Shown here: piece after piece, positions 19,901 through 28,001 of the stretch
How the letters are laid out: each line of letters starts with the position of its first letter
Numbering within the stretch: the first letter of the stretch is position 1
Source of the DNA: Streptomyces sp. ISL-36
Lineage (GTDB): Bacteria; Actinomycetota; Actinomycetes; Streptomycetales; Streptomycetaceae
NCBI RefSeq assembly: GCF_018614205.1
Contig: NZ_JAGGOS010000007.1
Location: 1-64,000 of the forward strand
Direction: 5' to 3'
Length of the DNA stretch: 64,000 nucleotides
Made by a program: the position numbers and the translations under genes
Notes under the pieces: model-generated
What the model was told of the DNA's origin: nothing
Seen by the model: only the letters and a program-made list of their open reading frames with translations
Databases searched by the model: none

Positions 19901-19952
19901 CCCTGCCGACGAAGACGGGGCTGACTGACGTGGTCTCCACGTCGTGGAGCAT
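16911..19952 (-). CDS. LAL-type LuxR regulator (AAA ATPase + TPR-like + HTH)
   Basis: 1013 residues, the size of the large ATP-binding LuxR (MalT-like) family. Residues 15-35 read FVGRAGELTALTDAL, Walker A GGEAGVGKTRL lies near 42-52 and Walker B LVLEDLHWAD near 145. A long helical TPR-like region fills the middle, and the C-terminal LuxR helix-turn-helix (LTPREQDVLRLVAAGRTNRQIAEEL, then SPKTASVHVSNILAKL) ends the protein. Such regulators activate genes on binding an inducer and ATP. ATG 19952 was chosen because similarity begins directly after it. A 64-residue protein lies 34 bp upstream in the same direction. Confidence 0.92.
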   Translation of the reverse strand: MLHDVETTSVSPVFVGRAGELTALTDALARAHTGEPQALLVGGEAGVGKTRLIEEFVDAACDRGAFVAVGGCVEIGADGLPFAPFSTALRSLSRRLPGELAAAAQGQEGELARLLPELGDVGSHEPSNEDSTARLFELTVRLLERLAADRTIVLVLEDLHWADASTRHLLAYLFRTLRRGRIVVVATYRADDIHRRHPLRPLLAELDRLRTIRRIELSRFTRAEVRRQLTGILAAEPDAALVDEIFDRSDGNAFFVEELVVSHETGCAPGSLSDSLRDLLLVRVEALPEDAQRVARIVAEGGSTVEYALLATVARLSEDDLIEALRAAVGANILLAVPDGDGYRFRHSLVREAVSDDLLPGERSRLNRRYAEALEADPSLVRADERATRLATYWYHAHAPAQALPAVLRASVETRKRYAYAEQLRLLERAMELWDEVPADVRDSLRPMDYAEAYPPCGCDPETTPLRYLDLLAEAAYAARLCGERERALKIGKMALRLLESEESEDRDPLRAAWFWTERSRIVSSLGRSDGWAEIATAQELVKGLPPTGVHARILAVAAGWGMLHKPGPESLAAAERAVEYARLVKDESIELSARLTLGTLQVSAGDREAGLATMHEVRDRTRALGLHHESSRAHINLSHVLENLGRSQEAVDLAEDGIRLTRDHGLLDSQGWVRANQAESQLSLGLWDEAQRNCEWLEVAGARSKPRGSAALRLAQLAVGRGELTTAARQLAAAREHFGEADPMPQYTVPTRQVELSIAAAAGRIQDVRTLFAAAAEAGFPPGTHRDGWPLLLIAATAEADALGLPAAEEGRAESIALIRRCVRGLATPAPVWAAYSLHVSAELDRAEGRRPVDRWAETVAAYEQAERPYPFALARHRLADALLAEGGRRDEAAALLREAHATAVRLRAQPLREDVELLAARARLSLTTPDHAPEPESGDDAFGLTPREQDVLRLVAAGRTNRQIAEELFISPKTASVHVSNILAKLGVSGRGEAAALAHRLRLLDPTPQDA

Positions 19953-19986
19953 CGCACAGGCGTCCACGGTGCTGCCTGTACGGGGG

Positions 19987-20181
19987 TCACGCGGCCCGGG
20001 CGAAGCGGCCTCGCTCGGCCCCCACCCGTCCCTCGGAATCATGGCCTGCGGACCGGCGGCCGAAGCGGCGCGAGCCCTTGGGGGCCCGGCCGGCCTCGGC
20101 GGCCTCGCGGGACAGCCGCTGGGCGGCGGCCTCGCGGAGCAGCTCGGAGTGGTGCAGGCGGTGCAGTTCGTACGCGAACAT
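19987..20181 (-). CDS. Small conserved hypothetical protein
   Basis: 64 residues, very rich in Arg, Ala and Glu, starting MFAYELHRLHHSELLREAA and then helical, basic sequence. This opening pattern recurs in many small streptomycete proteins I have seen, but no function is known to me. ATG 20181 is preceded by AGGGAGA at good spacing, which makes the start firm. It may be cotranscribed with the downstream LuxR regulator. Confidence 0.7.
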   Translation of the reverse strand: MFAYELHRLHHSELLREAAAQRLSREAAEAGRAPKGSRRFGRRSAGHDSEGRVGAERGRFARAA

Positions 20182-20316
20182 GTCGTTCTCCCTGGTGTCG
20201 GTATCGCTCCTTGCGATGCCTCCACTCTCGTCGCCCAGGGGGTGGGGCCACATCGGGCGAGTGCCGCATGTTCGGTGTACGGGGGGCCTTAGGCGGTCCT
20301 GAGGGGGTACCTAGTT

Positions 20317-20886
20317 CTAGGACGCCGTCGGCAGACTCAGGAACAGGTCGAAGTACATCCCCACGGAGAGGAAGAGTCCGATTCCGCCGAGGACGGCTCC
20401 GGCGACGGCCACGGCCCGGACCCAGGCGGGGCGCTGCGGGCGGGTGAGGACGACCACGGCGGTGATCAGGGCGAGGAGCGCGAAGACGCCGTTGACCAGG
20501 GCGGTGGTGTGCCAGGCGTCACCGTAGATCTCGGAGATCTGCTGGGCAGCGGTGCCGCCCTGTGCCTCGATCTGCCCGATGAGCGTCTCGCGCTCGCTGG
20601 CCACCTTCCCCGTCCAGGTCCCGGTCAGGGCCGCGAGCCCGAGGCCGGCGGAGACGACGGCCGCGGCGCCCGCTGCGACACCCGAGGCCACGGCGGGGCC
20701 GGCCCCGGCCACCTCTGCCGCGTCCTGCTCGTCGTCGGCCTCGCCGGTTTCGTCGGCCTCGTCGGCCTCGTCGCCGTCGGCCTCGTCGCCGTCGGCCACA
20801 GCGGCTCCGTCGGCGAGTTCGTCGTCGAGCAGGCCGACCGCCTCGCCCGCGGTCGTGCCGTCGATCTCGTCAGTCTTGGGATTCAT
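20317..20886 (-). CDS. Membrane protein with acidic N-terminus, unknown function
   Basis: 189 residues from ATG 20886; a GTG 9 nt earlier is possible. The first 60 residues are nearly all Asp, Glu, Ala and Gly in DEADGDEAD-like repeats and look cytosolic and disordered. Three hydrophobic segments follow: residues 65-90, 122-143 and 150-178, with a short Gln/Glu-rich loop between the first two. I do not recognise a family. The TAG stop lies in the palindrome CCTAGTTCTAGG (20310-20321). Confidence 0.7.
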   Translation of the reverse strand: MNPKTDEIDGTTAGEAVGLLDDELADGAAVADGDEADGDEADEADETGEADDEQDAAEVAGAGPAVASGVAAGAAAVVSAGLGLAALTGTWTGKVASERETLIGQIEAQGGTAAQQISEIYGDAWHTTALVNGVFALLALITAVVVLTRPQRPAWVRAVAVAGAVLGGIGLFLSVGMYFDLFLSLPTAS

Positions 20887-20982
20887 GGAGCGCACGCTAG
20901 GTGGCCCCGATGAGAACGGCCTTAACTGATCGCGGTTGGTCCTGGGCCTTGTGTGTCAGCGCCCCTCGCTATCGTCCACGCC

Positions 20983-21564
20983 ATGACCTCAAGTGATCGT
21001 CTGCTCGCCCTGATCCAGAACACCCCGGACATCCACGGGTTGCTGCGATCACCCTTCGGTTTCGACATCGGCAGGAAGGCGTACGGCGACGGCTTGAGGC
21101 TTGCCTCGGGTGCGCCGCTGGAGCCGATCGCCGGGGAGTCCGCCGGTGGGGCGTACTTCCTGTGTGCTGAGGAGGACGGCCGCCGGCCAGTGGTGTTCGC
21201 GAGTTCCGAGGGGGAGGGTGGGCTGATCGCCGATGACCTGGCGGACGCGCTGGAGATCATCATCGGGCTCGAATGGCAGGACTGCCTCAGGTTCTCCGGT
21301 GGCGGCGACGTGGAGGTCATGCAGCTCTCTGCCCAGCACCTCGAACGGTCTCTGGCCAGGGGTAATCCGGAGATCGCCACAGAACGTGCCCAGGTGGCCG
21401 CAGCCCTGTCGCTTCGTCTCGTGCCCGTCGCCGACCTCGTCCTTCGGCTGCAGGAAGCCGCCTCAAGAACCGAGCCCGACTACGTGGTGACCACCGAGGA
21501 CGGGGAGGCGTACGACCCACCGTTCGGCGAGCTCTCGGAGCCTCGCCACGGGGGATGGCGCTGA
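20983..21564 (+). CDS. Hypothetical protein
   Basis: 193 residues, soluble, acidic. It starts at ATG 20983 (MTSSDRLLALIQNTPD); the open frame begins 30 bp earlier. The central part, GAYFLCAEEDGRRPVVFASSEGEGGLIADDL, has the look of the SUKH/SMI1-type immunity folds, which often begin in this way, but I cannot assign it. No toxin gene lies beside it. Codon bias is good, with high third-position GC, so it is likely a real gene. Confidence 0.6.
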   Translation: MTSSDRLLALIQNTPDIHGLLRSPFGFDIGRKAYGDGLRLASGAPLEPIAGESAGGAYFLCAEEDGRRPVVFASSEGEGGLIADDLADALEIIIGLEWQDCLRFSGGGDVEVMQLSAQHLERSLARGNPEIATERAQVAAALSLRLVPVADLVLRLQEAASRTEPDYVVTTEDGEAYDPPFGELSEPRHGGWR

Positions 21565-21623
21565 ACCGACCGGCCCTTGCTCGCCCGTACGACCGGCATC
21601 GGCAGCTGACGACGGTGCAACGA

Positions 21624-22193
21624 TCAGTAGGACGTCCGCCCGGCCTTCGCCGACGTCCACTCCGGCGCGAGCACCGACCACACCTCCGCGTCCTGGCGCT
21701 GACCCCGGTAGAGGTAGCTCTCCCGCAGGACGCCGTCCTTCGTCATCCCGAGGCGCCGCGCCACGGCGATGCTGGCCCCGTTCTTCGAGGACACCCGCCA
21801 CTCGACCCGGTGGATGCCGCGCTCCTCGATCGCCCAGTCGATGATCACCCGCGCGGCCCGGGTCACCAGGCCCCGGCCGACCGCCGACGGCTCCAGCCAG
21901 CAGCCGGCCTCCGCGGTGCCCTGCGCCACGTCCATCGTGCGGAACAGCACGCCGCCGACGAGCTTTCCGTCGGTCCGGATGCCGTAGATGCGGCCGGTGT
22001 CGGCCGCCGCCTTCTCCGCGTACGCCTGGAGGAAGGCGCGGGCGGAGTCCAGGTCCTGGACGGCGTCGGCCAGGAGGATGTGCTGCCCGATGTACTCCCG
22101 GCCCCGGTCCATGTGGGCGAGGAACTCCTCGGCGCGGGAAGGCTCCAGGGGCCTCAGCTCGGCGCCGTCGTCACCCAGCGATATCGCGAACAT
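21624..22193 (-). CDS. GNAT acetyltransferase, RimJ/RimL type
   Basis: 189 residues. LRPLEPSRAEEFLAHMD opens the fold; GCWLEPSAVGRGLVTRAARVIIDWAIEE contains the acetyl-CoA loop (V-G-R-G-L-V) near residues 103-112; NGASIAVARRLGMTKDGVLRE is the RimL-like motif. These enzymes acetylate ribosomal protein N-termini, amino acids or antibiotics; the substrate is not readable. The ATG lies inside the 3' end of the upstream exporter gene, an overlap of 23 bp, suggesting translational coupling. Confidence 0.9.
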   Translation of the reverse strand: MFAISLGDDGAELRPLEPSRAEEFLAHMDRGREYIGQHILLADAVQDLDSARAFLQAYAEKAAADTGRIYGIRTDGKLVGGVLFRTMDVAQGTAEAGCWLEPSAVGRGLVTRAARVIIDWAIEERGIHRVEWRVSSKNGASIAVARRLGMTKDGVLRESYLYRGQRQDAEVWSVLAPEWTSAKAGRTSY

Positions 22194-24465
22194 CCTTGTC
22201 GTCCTCCGCCCTTGGAACCGTCACACGCTGCCAAGGGATCTTCGCATGCGCGGCGTCCGGTTCGCCGTCCCGGCCGGCGTCCTGGGTGTCCTCGCGTGCG
22301 TCGGCCGCCGCACGGCACTCCGGGGTCTCGATGCTGATCCGCGGCAGTCGGCGGTCGAGCCAGCGCGGCAGCCACCAGTTCGCCCCGCCGAGCATGTGCA
22401 TCAGGGCGGGTACGAGCAGCGTCCGCAGGACAAAGGCGTCGAGGGCGACGGCGGCGGCGAGCGCGATGCCGAACATCGCGACGACCCGGTCACCGGAGAG
22501 CACGAAGGCCAGGAAGACGGAGATCATGATGACCGCCGCGGAGTTGATCACACGGCTGGTCTCGGCGAGGCCGACCCGGACCGCCCGCCGGTTGTCGCCG
22601 GTCTCCAGCCACTCCTCGTACATCCGGCTGACCAGGAAGACCTGGTAGTCCATGGAGAGCCCGAAGAGCACCGACACCATGATCACCGGCAGGAACGGTT
22701 CGATCGGGCCGGCGCTGCCCAGCCCGAGCAGCTCGCTCCCCCACCCCCACTGGAAGACCGCGACCACGATCCCGAAGGAGGAGGCGACGGCGGCCACGTT
22801 CATGACCGCCGCCTTCAGCGGGATGCCGAGCGAGCGGAAGGCGAGCAGGAGCAGCAGACAGCCGAGCGCGACGACGACGCCCACGAAGAGCGGCAGCTTG
22901 CCCACGATGATCTCGGCGAAGTCGTCGTAGGAGGCCGTGACCCCTCCGACGTGGACGTCCAACGAGGTGCCGTGCTCGGCCGTCGGCAGGACGTCCTGCC
23001 GCAGCCGGTCGACGAGATCGCTGGTGTCCTTCGACTGCGGCGCGGAGTCCGGTACGACGATCAGGACGGCCGTGTCCCCGGAGCCGTTGTACGTGACCGG
23101 GGAGACGGACTCGACCCCTCGGGTGTTCGCCAGCTCGGCCGGCAGGTCGCCGAGTGCGAGCCGGTCGTCGGCGCCGTCGATCTGGGCGACGAGGGTGAGG
23201 GGCCCGTTCACGCCCGGCCCGAAGCCGTCGGCCAGCAGGTCGTACGCCTGTCGGGTCGTCGACGTGGCCGGGTTGTTGCCCTGGTCGGAGGTGCCGAGGT
23301 GGAGCGAGAGCGTCGGCAGGGCCAGGACCAGCATGACGACGGCGGCGACGGCGCCGAGCAGCTTGGGGTGGCGCTCGACGAAGGCGGACCAGCGGGCGGC
23401 GAAACCGGTCGGGAGCTCGGGCTGTGGACCGTGTTCGGCGAGCTGCCGCCGCTCGCGCCGGCTCAGCGCCCGCATCCCGATCAGGGAGAGCAGCGCGGGC
23501 AGCAGGGTGACGGAGGCGGCGACCGTGAGGACGACGGTGAGGGAGGCGGCGATGGCGACGCCGTTGAGGAAGCTCAGCCGCAGGATCAGCATGCCGAGGA
23601 GGGCGATGCAGACGGTCGCGCCGGCGAAGACGACGGCTCGGCCGGTGGTGGCGACGGCGATCCGCGCGGCTTCGGGGACGGGCAGCCCGCGTTTGAGGCC
23701 CTTGCGGTGTCTGGTGACGATGAACAGGGCGTAGTCGATGCCGACGCCGAGGCCGATGAGCAGGCCCAGCATGGGGGCGAAGTCGGCGACCGTCATGACG
23801 TGGCCGAGGAGCACGATCCCGGAGTAGGCGGTGCCGACGCTGACGAGGGCGGTGGCGATGGGGAGCACGGAGGCGGCGAGCGAGCCGAAGGCGAGGAAGA
23901 GGACGACGGCCGAGACGACGACGCCGACGGCTTCGGCGACATGACCGCCGGAGGCCTCGGTGAGGGCGATGGCGCTGCCGCCGAGCTCGACGCGGACGCC
24001 GTCGCCGGCGGCCGCCTTGGCCGTGTCGACGAGCGCCTGGGCCTGGCTCGGGGGGAGGTCGTCGGCCTGCTCGTGGAAGTTGACGGCGGCGTAGGCGGTG
24101 CGGCCGTCCTCGCTGATCCGTGCCTGGGCGGCCGGGCTCTCTCCGTACGGTGAGGCGACCGCGGCGATGCCGGGCAGGTCGGCGACCTCGTCGAGCATCT
24201 CGGTCATGCACTGTTCGACGGCGGTGGCTCGGACGCTGCCCCGGTCGGTGTGCCAGACGATGGTGTCGCTGTCGCCGCCGGCTCCGGGGAAGCCCTGTTC
24301 GAGGAGGGCGGTGGCGCGGCCGGACTCGGTACCAGGGGCTTCGTAGTCGTTGGAGTACGCGCTTCCGGCGACCGCCGCCGCCGTGGTGACGCCGCCGAGG
24401 GCGACGAGCCAGAGCAGAACGGCGACGAGGCGGTGCGTGACGCACCACCGTGCGATGGCTGCCAA
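22171..24465 (-). CDS. MMPL-family RND exporter
   Basis: 764 residues. Two repeats, each a large extracytoplasmic loop followed by a bundle of membrane helices, give about 12 membrane segments. The pattern LGLLIGLGVGIDYALFIVTRHR in the first half and SVLFGLSMDYQVFLVSRMYEEW in the second is diagnostic of MMPL proteins, where the Asp-Tyr pairs lie on the proton path. MMPL exporters move lipids, siderophores or antibiotics. TTG 24465 (L-A-A-I-A-R-W) was chosen because GGGAG lies 8 nt upstream; no ATG or GTG at the right place has one. It overlaps the acetyltransferase gene. Confidence 0.9.
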   Translation of the reverse strand: MAAIARWCVTHRLVAVLLWLVALGGVTTAAAVAGSAYSNDYEAPGTESGRATALLEQGFPGAGGDSDTIVWHTDRGSVRATAVEQCMTEMLDEVADLPGIAAVASPYGESPAAQARISEDGRTAYAAVNFHEQADDLPPSQAQALVDTAKAAAGDGVRVELGGSAIALTEASGGHVAEAVGVVVSAVVLFLAFGSLAASVLPIATALVSVGTAYSGIVLLGHVMTVADFAPMLGLLIGLGVGIDYALFIVTRHRKGLKRGLPVPEAARIAVATTGRAVVFAGATVCIALLGMLILRLSFLNGVAIAASLTVVLTVAASVTLLPALLSLIGMRALSRRERRQLAEHGPQPELPTGFAARWSAFVERHPKLLGAVAAVVMLVLALPTLSLHLGTSDQGNNPATSTTRQAYDLLADGFGPGVNGPLTLVAQIDGADDRLALGDLPAELANTRGVESVSPVTYNGSGDTAVLIVVPDSAPQSKDTSDLVDRLRQDVLPTAEHGTSLDVHVGGVTASYDDFAEIIVGKLPLFVGVVVALGCLLLLLAFRSLGIPLKAAVMNVAAVASSFGIVVAVFQWGWGSELLGLGSAGPIEPFLPVIMVSVLFGLSMDYQVFLVSRMYEEWLETGDNRRAVRVGLAETSRVINSAAVIMISVFLAFVLSGDRVVAMFGIALAAAVALDAFVLRTLLVPALMHMLGGANWWLPRWLDRRLPRISIETPECRAAADAREDTQDAGRDGEPDAAHAKIPWQRVTVPRAEDDKDVRDIAG

Positions 24466-24654
24466 AGGACGTGCTCCCTGGGTGGTTCGTGGATCTTTGA
24501 TCGGGAACAGCCCGCAAAGAACGCATGACCTACATGAGGCCACTCTCGCAGCCTTAAGAGATCCTTTGCCCTTTTCGTGGCGTTACTCACAGCGGTGCGC
24601 GGGAGCTCAGGCCTCTCGTCCTGTGCTCCCGCGCACCGCGGCGGCGTGGCGTCC

Positions 24655-26745
24655 TCAGCCGGAGACGCTCGCGCGGCCGTTCTCGATGTGGCCCATCAGT
24701 CGTCGTCGGAAGCCGCCGGGAGCCGTCACCTCGATGTCGTACCAGCCGTGCGCGTCGGAGGCCGAGTGGACGACGGTACGGCTCCTGCCCGGCTTCACGG
24801 TGACCGTGCGGGTCCAGCCGTCCAGGTCGTCCTCGTCGACGTAGCCGAGCGGCCGGACGGTGAAGGTGAGCGGCGCCGTGGAGGTGTTGCCGACGGTGAT
24901 GTGCAGGTCACGGTCGTGGTGGTCGATGTGCGAGGTGACGTCGGCGCCGCCCGTGGCGGGGCCCTCGAACTCGCGGCGGAAGCCGTTGGGGCCGGTGATC
25001 GTGAAGCGGTAGTGATCGCCCGTAAGGGGTACGGCCCATTCGTCCGTGCCCTTTACGTCCCGGTGCTGAGGGACGGCGTACTCGCCCGCGTACGGGTAGA
25101 GGGCGAAGTGCGCGCTCGCCCGGCCGACGTTGCTGAGGGCCACCGTGACCGTGCCGGACCCGACCTTCGCGGAGGCGTCCGGCTGGTACGGCAGGGGCCG
25201 GGCGGGGCGGCTGCCCGGCTCCTGGAGCGGCATCCGCTGCACCAGCGGCGGCTGCGGCCGCCAGCGCCCGCTGAAGGGCGGGATCGGGCCGGGCTGCTCC
25301 ACCCCGGGCTGCCGGTGGGCGCGCCGGAAGTCGAAGGCGGAGGTGAGGTCGCCGGTGACGGCTCGCCGCCATGGAGTGATGTTGGGCTCCTGGATGCCGG
25401 TGAGGCGCTCCAGGAAACGGATCACGGACGTGTGGTCGAAGGTCTCGGAGCAGACGTAGCCGCCGACCGACCAGGGAGAGACGACGAGCAGGGGGACGCG
25501 GATGCCGAGGCCGGTGGGCTGGCCCTTCCAGCGCTCGTCCGTGTTGTCGGCGGGCGGCACGGGCGGCGGGACATGGTCGAAGAAGCCGTCGTTCTCGTCG
25601 TAGTTGATCAGGACGACGGTGTGGCGCCAGACGTCGGGGTGCGAGCCGAGGGCGTCGAGCACCTTGTAGACCAGGGTGGCGGAGGCGATCGGCGAGGAGG
25701 AGCCGGGATGCTCGGAGTCGATCGCGGACGGGACGAGGTACGAGACCTCGGGCAGCGAGCCGGCGGCGACGTCGGCACGGAAGGCGTCGGCGAGCTTCCC
25801 CGTCTCGACACGGCGCAGCCCGCGCTCGAAGAGCGAGCGCTCGGCGTCGCTGAGGCCGGCCACCCCGTCCTCCAGCGCGGCGAGCAGGCGGGCCCGCTCG
25901 GCGGTGTCGTCGGTGTCGCGGACGGCGGCGTAGAAGGACTCCATGAAGGTGTGCCCGCCGGTGGGGGCGAGCGCCTTGCGGGCGATCTTCTTGAAGGTGG
26001 TGAAGAACTCGATGTTGTTGTCGGTGAAGTTCTCCCACTCGGTGTACGTCTTCCAGCTCCGTCCGGCCGCTTCGAGGCGCTCGGCGTAGGTGGGCCAGGG
26101 GTAGCCGGGGTGCGTGCCCTCGGCGTACGCGGCGTTGCTGACGGCCCGGCTGCCGTCGGCCTCGTAGCCGGTCCAGCCGGACCAGAGGTGGTTGCGGTTC
26201 GGGCTCGTCGAGGTGTGGATGGACGAGTGGTAGGCGTCGCAGACGGTGAAGGTGTCGGCGAGTTCGTAGTGCAGGGGGAGGTCCTGCCGGTCGTAGTACG
26301 CCATCGTCGCCGCGGTCTTGGCCGAAACCCAGCCGTCCATCCAGCCGCCGCGCCACGCCTTGCCGCCGCCGCTCCAGGAGTGGTCGAGATCGCCGATGTA
26401 CTGGAGATCCTTCTTCTGGGTCTCGGCGGCGCCCCGGATCGGGAACGGCAGCACGGTCCGGCCGAGTGCGGCGGGCTGTTCGAACACCAGCTTTCCGGAG
26501 GGGAGTTCAATGGCATTGCGGTCGCCGAATCCGCGGACGCCGCGCAGGGTGCCGAAGTAGTGGTCGAAGGACCGGTTCTCCTGCATGAGGATCACGACGT
26601 GCTTGACCGCCGACATCCCGCCGGGCGGAGGCCCCGCGGCCATCGCGGCCTGCAGCGAGGGCGGGAGCAGGGAGCCGGCCGCGGCGGCGCCGAGGGCGCC
26701 TCCGCCCAGGGCGAGGAGCCTTCTGCGGGACATCTCGGGTGACAA
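24655..26745 (-). CDS. Non-hemolytic phospholipase C, TAT-exported
   Basis: 696 residues. The start is TTG 26745, 6 nt behind GGAGG; an ATG lies four codons later. The TAT signal SRRRLLALGGGALGAAAAG is at residues 5-25. The phosphoesterase domain carries the N-terminal motif MQENRSFDHYFG and the second metal motif NYDENDGFFDHV near residue 370. Two C-terminal repeats of about 90 residues (GSGTVTVALSNVG and following) match the C-terminal bacterial phospholipase C domain. It cleaves phosphatidylcholine or related lipids outside the cell, often in phosphate starvation. A weak candidate PHO-like repeat lies upstream. It is divergent from the DUF4265 gene. Confidence 0.9.
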   Translation of the reverse strand: MSPEMSRRRLLALGGGALGAAAAGSLLPPSLQAAMAAGPPPGGMSAVKHVVILMQENRSFDHYFGTLRGVRGFGDRNAIELPSGKLVFEQPAALGRTVLPFPIRGAAETQKKDLQYIGDLDHSWSGGGKAWRGGWMDGWVSAKTAATMAYYDRQDLPLHYELADTFTVCDAYHSSIHTSTSPNRNHLWSGWTGYEADGSRAVSNAAYAEGTHPGYPWPTYAERLEAAGRSWKTYTEWENFTDNNIEFFTTFKKIARKALAPTGGHTFMESFYAAVRDTDDTAERARLLAALEDGVAGLSDAERSLFERGLRRVETGKLADAFRADVAAGSLPEVSYLVPSAIDSEHPGSSSPIASATLVYKVLDALGSHPDVWRHTVVLINYDENDGFFDHVPPPVPPADNTDERWKGQPTGLGIRVPLLVVSPWSVGGYVCSETFDHTSVIRFLERLTGIQEPNITPWRRAVTGDLTSAFDFRRAHRQPGVEQPGPIPPFSGRWRPQPPLVQRMPLQEPGSRPARPLPYQPDASAKVGSGTVTVALSNVGRASAHFALYPYAGEYAVPQHRDVKGTDEWAVPLTGDHYRFTITGPNGFRREFEGPATGGADVTSHIDHHDRDLHITVGNTSTAPLTFTVRPLGYVDEDDLDGWTRTVTVKPGRSRTVVHSASDAHGWYDIEVTAPGGFRRRLMGHIENGRASVSG

Positions 26746-26765
26746 GACCGACCTCCAGTCGACGG

Positions 26766-26791
26766 CCAATGGTTCGCCTTCGAGCCATTGG
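26766..26791. promoter_or_regulatory. Inverted repeat upstream of phospholipase C
   Basis: CCAATGGTTCG (26766-26776) and CGAGCCATTGG (26781-26791) form 11-bp arms with one mismatch and a 4-bp spacer. It lies 21-46 bp from the phospholipase start and beyond the ribosome site, in the 183-bp divergent gap. GTTCG-type heptamers recur at 26772 and 26795, loosely like PhoP boxes. A regulator site is an inference. Confidence 0.4.
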
Positions 26792-26928
26792 GTGGTTCGA
26801 ACGGGACGGTAGTGAGGGCGGATGACGGCGAGAAGACCCGGTGACGTCCTGGTGGTGAACGTCCAAGAGGACAGGCCGAAAATCCAAGCGTTTTCCGGCC
26901 ATCGGCGGCGGTGCGCGATGCTGTCGGG

Positions 26929-27399
26929 ATGAATGGCGATCGCATCAAGGTCTGGTTCCGCTTCGTGCCGCGCGAGGGCTGGCTGCCCCAGGACACGGAG
27001 GGGTTGTGGGCGACCCCGGTCGGCGCCGGCACGGCACGGGTCGACAACGTCCCGTTCCTCCAGAACGGCGTGGCCCAAGGCGACGTCGTCCGCTACACCA
27101 CCGCCGCCGACGGGACGCACTGGGCCACGGAACGGCTCACAGCCTCCGGCAACTGCACCCTGCGCGTCCTCCCGGACCCCAGCGGCCCCCTCGGCCCCAG
27201 CGCCCGCGCCGTCCACGAGCGCCTCACCCCCTTCGCGCTGGGCGGCGAGTCCTTCAGCGCCGACTTCCCGCTGCTGGCGGTCAACGTCCCGGCGGACGCG
27301 CCGTTCGGGGAGATCAAGGAGCTGCTCGCGCAGGGCGAGGAGGAGGGGTGGTGGCACTGGGAGATGGGGTGCGCCACCGAGGAGTGGGCGGCGGCCTGA
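26929..27399 (+). CDS. DUF4265 domain protein
   Basis: 156 residues, soluble. The sequence KVWFRFVPREGWLPQDTEGLWATPV ... RVDNVPFLQNGVAQGDVVRY matches the DUF4265 pattern as I know it. DUF4265 proteins are short, of unknown function, and often occur beside toxin-antitoxin or regulatory genes. The C-terminal stretch ELLAQGEEEGWWHWEMG is typical. ATG 26929 opens the recognised sequence; a GTG 18 bp upstream is possible. It is divergent from phospholipase C. Confidence 0.8.
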   Translation: MNGDRIKVWFRFVPREGWLPQDTEGLWATPVGAGTARVDNVPFLQNGVAQGDVVRYTTAADGTHWATERLTASGNCTLRVLPDPSGPLGPSARAVHERLTPFALGGESFSADFPLLAVNVPADAPFGEIKELLAQGEEEGWWHWEMGCATEEWAAA

Positions 27400-27453
27400 C
27401 CTCGGGCCGGGGGGTCACCCGGCCGAAGCCCGGCGAGACCGCCGGGACACGCC

Positions 27454-27840
27454 CTAGGAGTTCCGGAGAAGCTCGGTGAGCAGGATGACGACGCCGGGGA
27501 CGGCCTGGCCGAGGCCGCCGCGCCAGAGTTTCGGTGCGGAGACGACCAGAGTGATGCCGCCGGCGACCATGAAGGCGGCGAGGTAGACGATCAGGGTCCG
27601 GCCGACGGTCTCGTGCCCCAGGCGCAGCGCCACGAACCCGGCGATCATCCCCAGGGCGAGGAACAGGTTGTAGAAGCCGACGTTGAACCGCCAGAGCCTG
27701 ACCTCGGGTGCGTCGGCCGTGCTGCCGGTGAGGAAGACCCGGACCCAGGGGCGCCGCTCGTAGAGAAAGCTCTCCAGAGGCCAGACGGAGACATGGACCG
27801 CCGCGGCGATCAGGGCGAAGACCTGGCTGACGACGTGCAT
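27454..27840 (-). CDS. DUF1304 integral membrane protein
   Basis: 128 residues with four hydrophobic segments: residues 1-25 (HVVSQVFALIAAAVHVSVWPLESFLY), about 51-72, 78-100 and 107-125. The pairing of WPLES with FNVGFYNLFLA is the DUF1304 pattern. Function is unknown; it could be a small transporter or stress protein. ATG 27840 was chosen; an ATG three codons upstream is equally possible. Confidence 0.82.
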   Translation of the reverse strand: MHVVSQVFALIAAAVHVSVWPLESFLYERRPWVRVFLTGSTADAPEVRLWRFNVGFYNLFLALGMIAGFVALRLGHETVGRTLIVYLAAFMVAGGITLVVSAPKLWRGGLGQAVPGVVILLTELLRNS

Positions 27841-28001
27841 GGGCACCATGGTTCCCGCACGACCGGGGCCGGGAACGGACAGCCCGCTCCCTTCACCCGC
27901 TCGCCGGAGCACGAGCCCCGACGGGGCTCCCCGCGCGTTGACCCCGAGCGTCCCCGAGCGGCAAGCTGAGCCCCTGTCAATCATGGTGCCCTGGGGGGAC
28001 A

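Noticed and set aside
16950..19928. 992-residue plus-strand frame
   Set aside because: Antisense shadow of the LuxR regulator; no start or domain support.
21988..24153. 721-residue plus-strand frame
   Set aside because: Antisense shadow of the MMPL exporter; composition Asp/Gly/Glu-rich and featureless.
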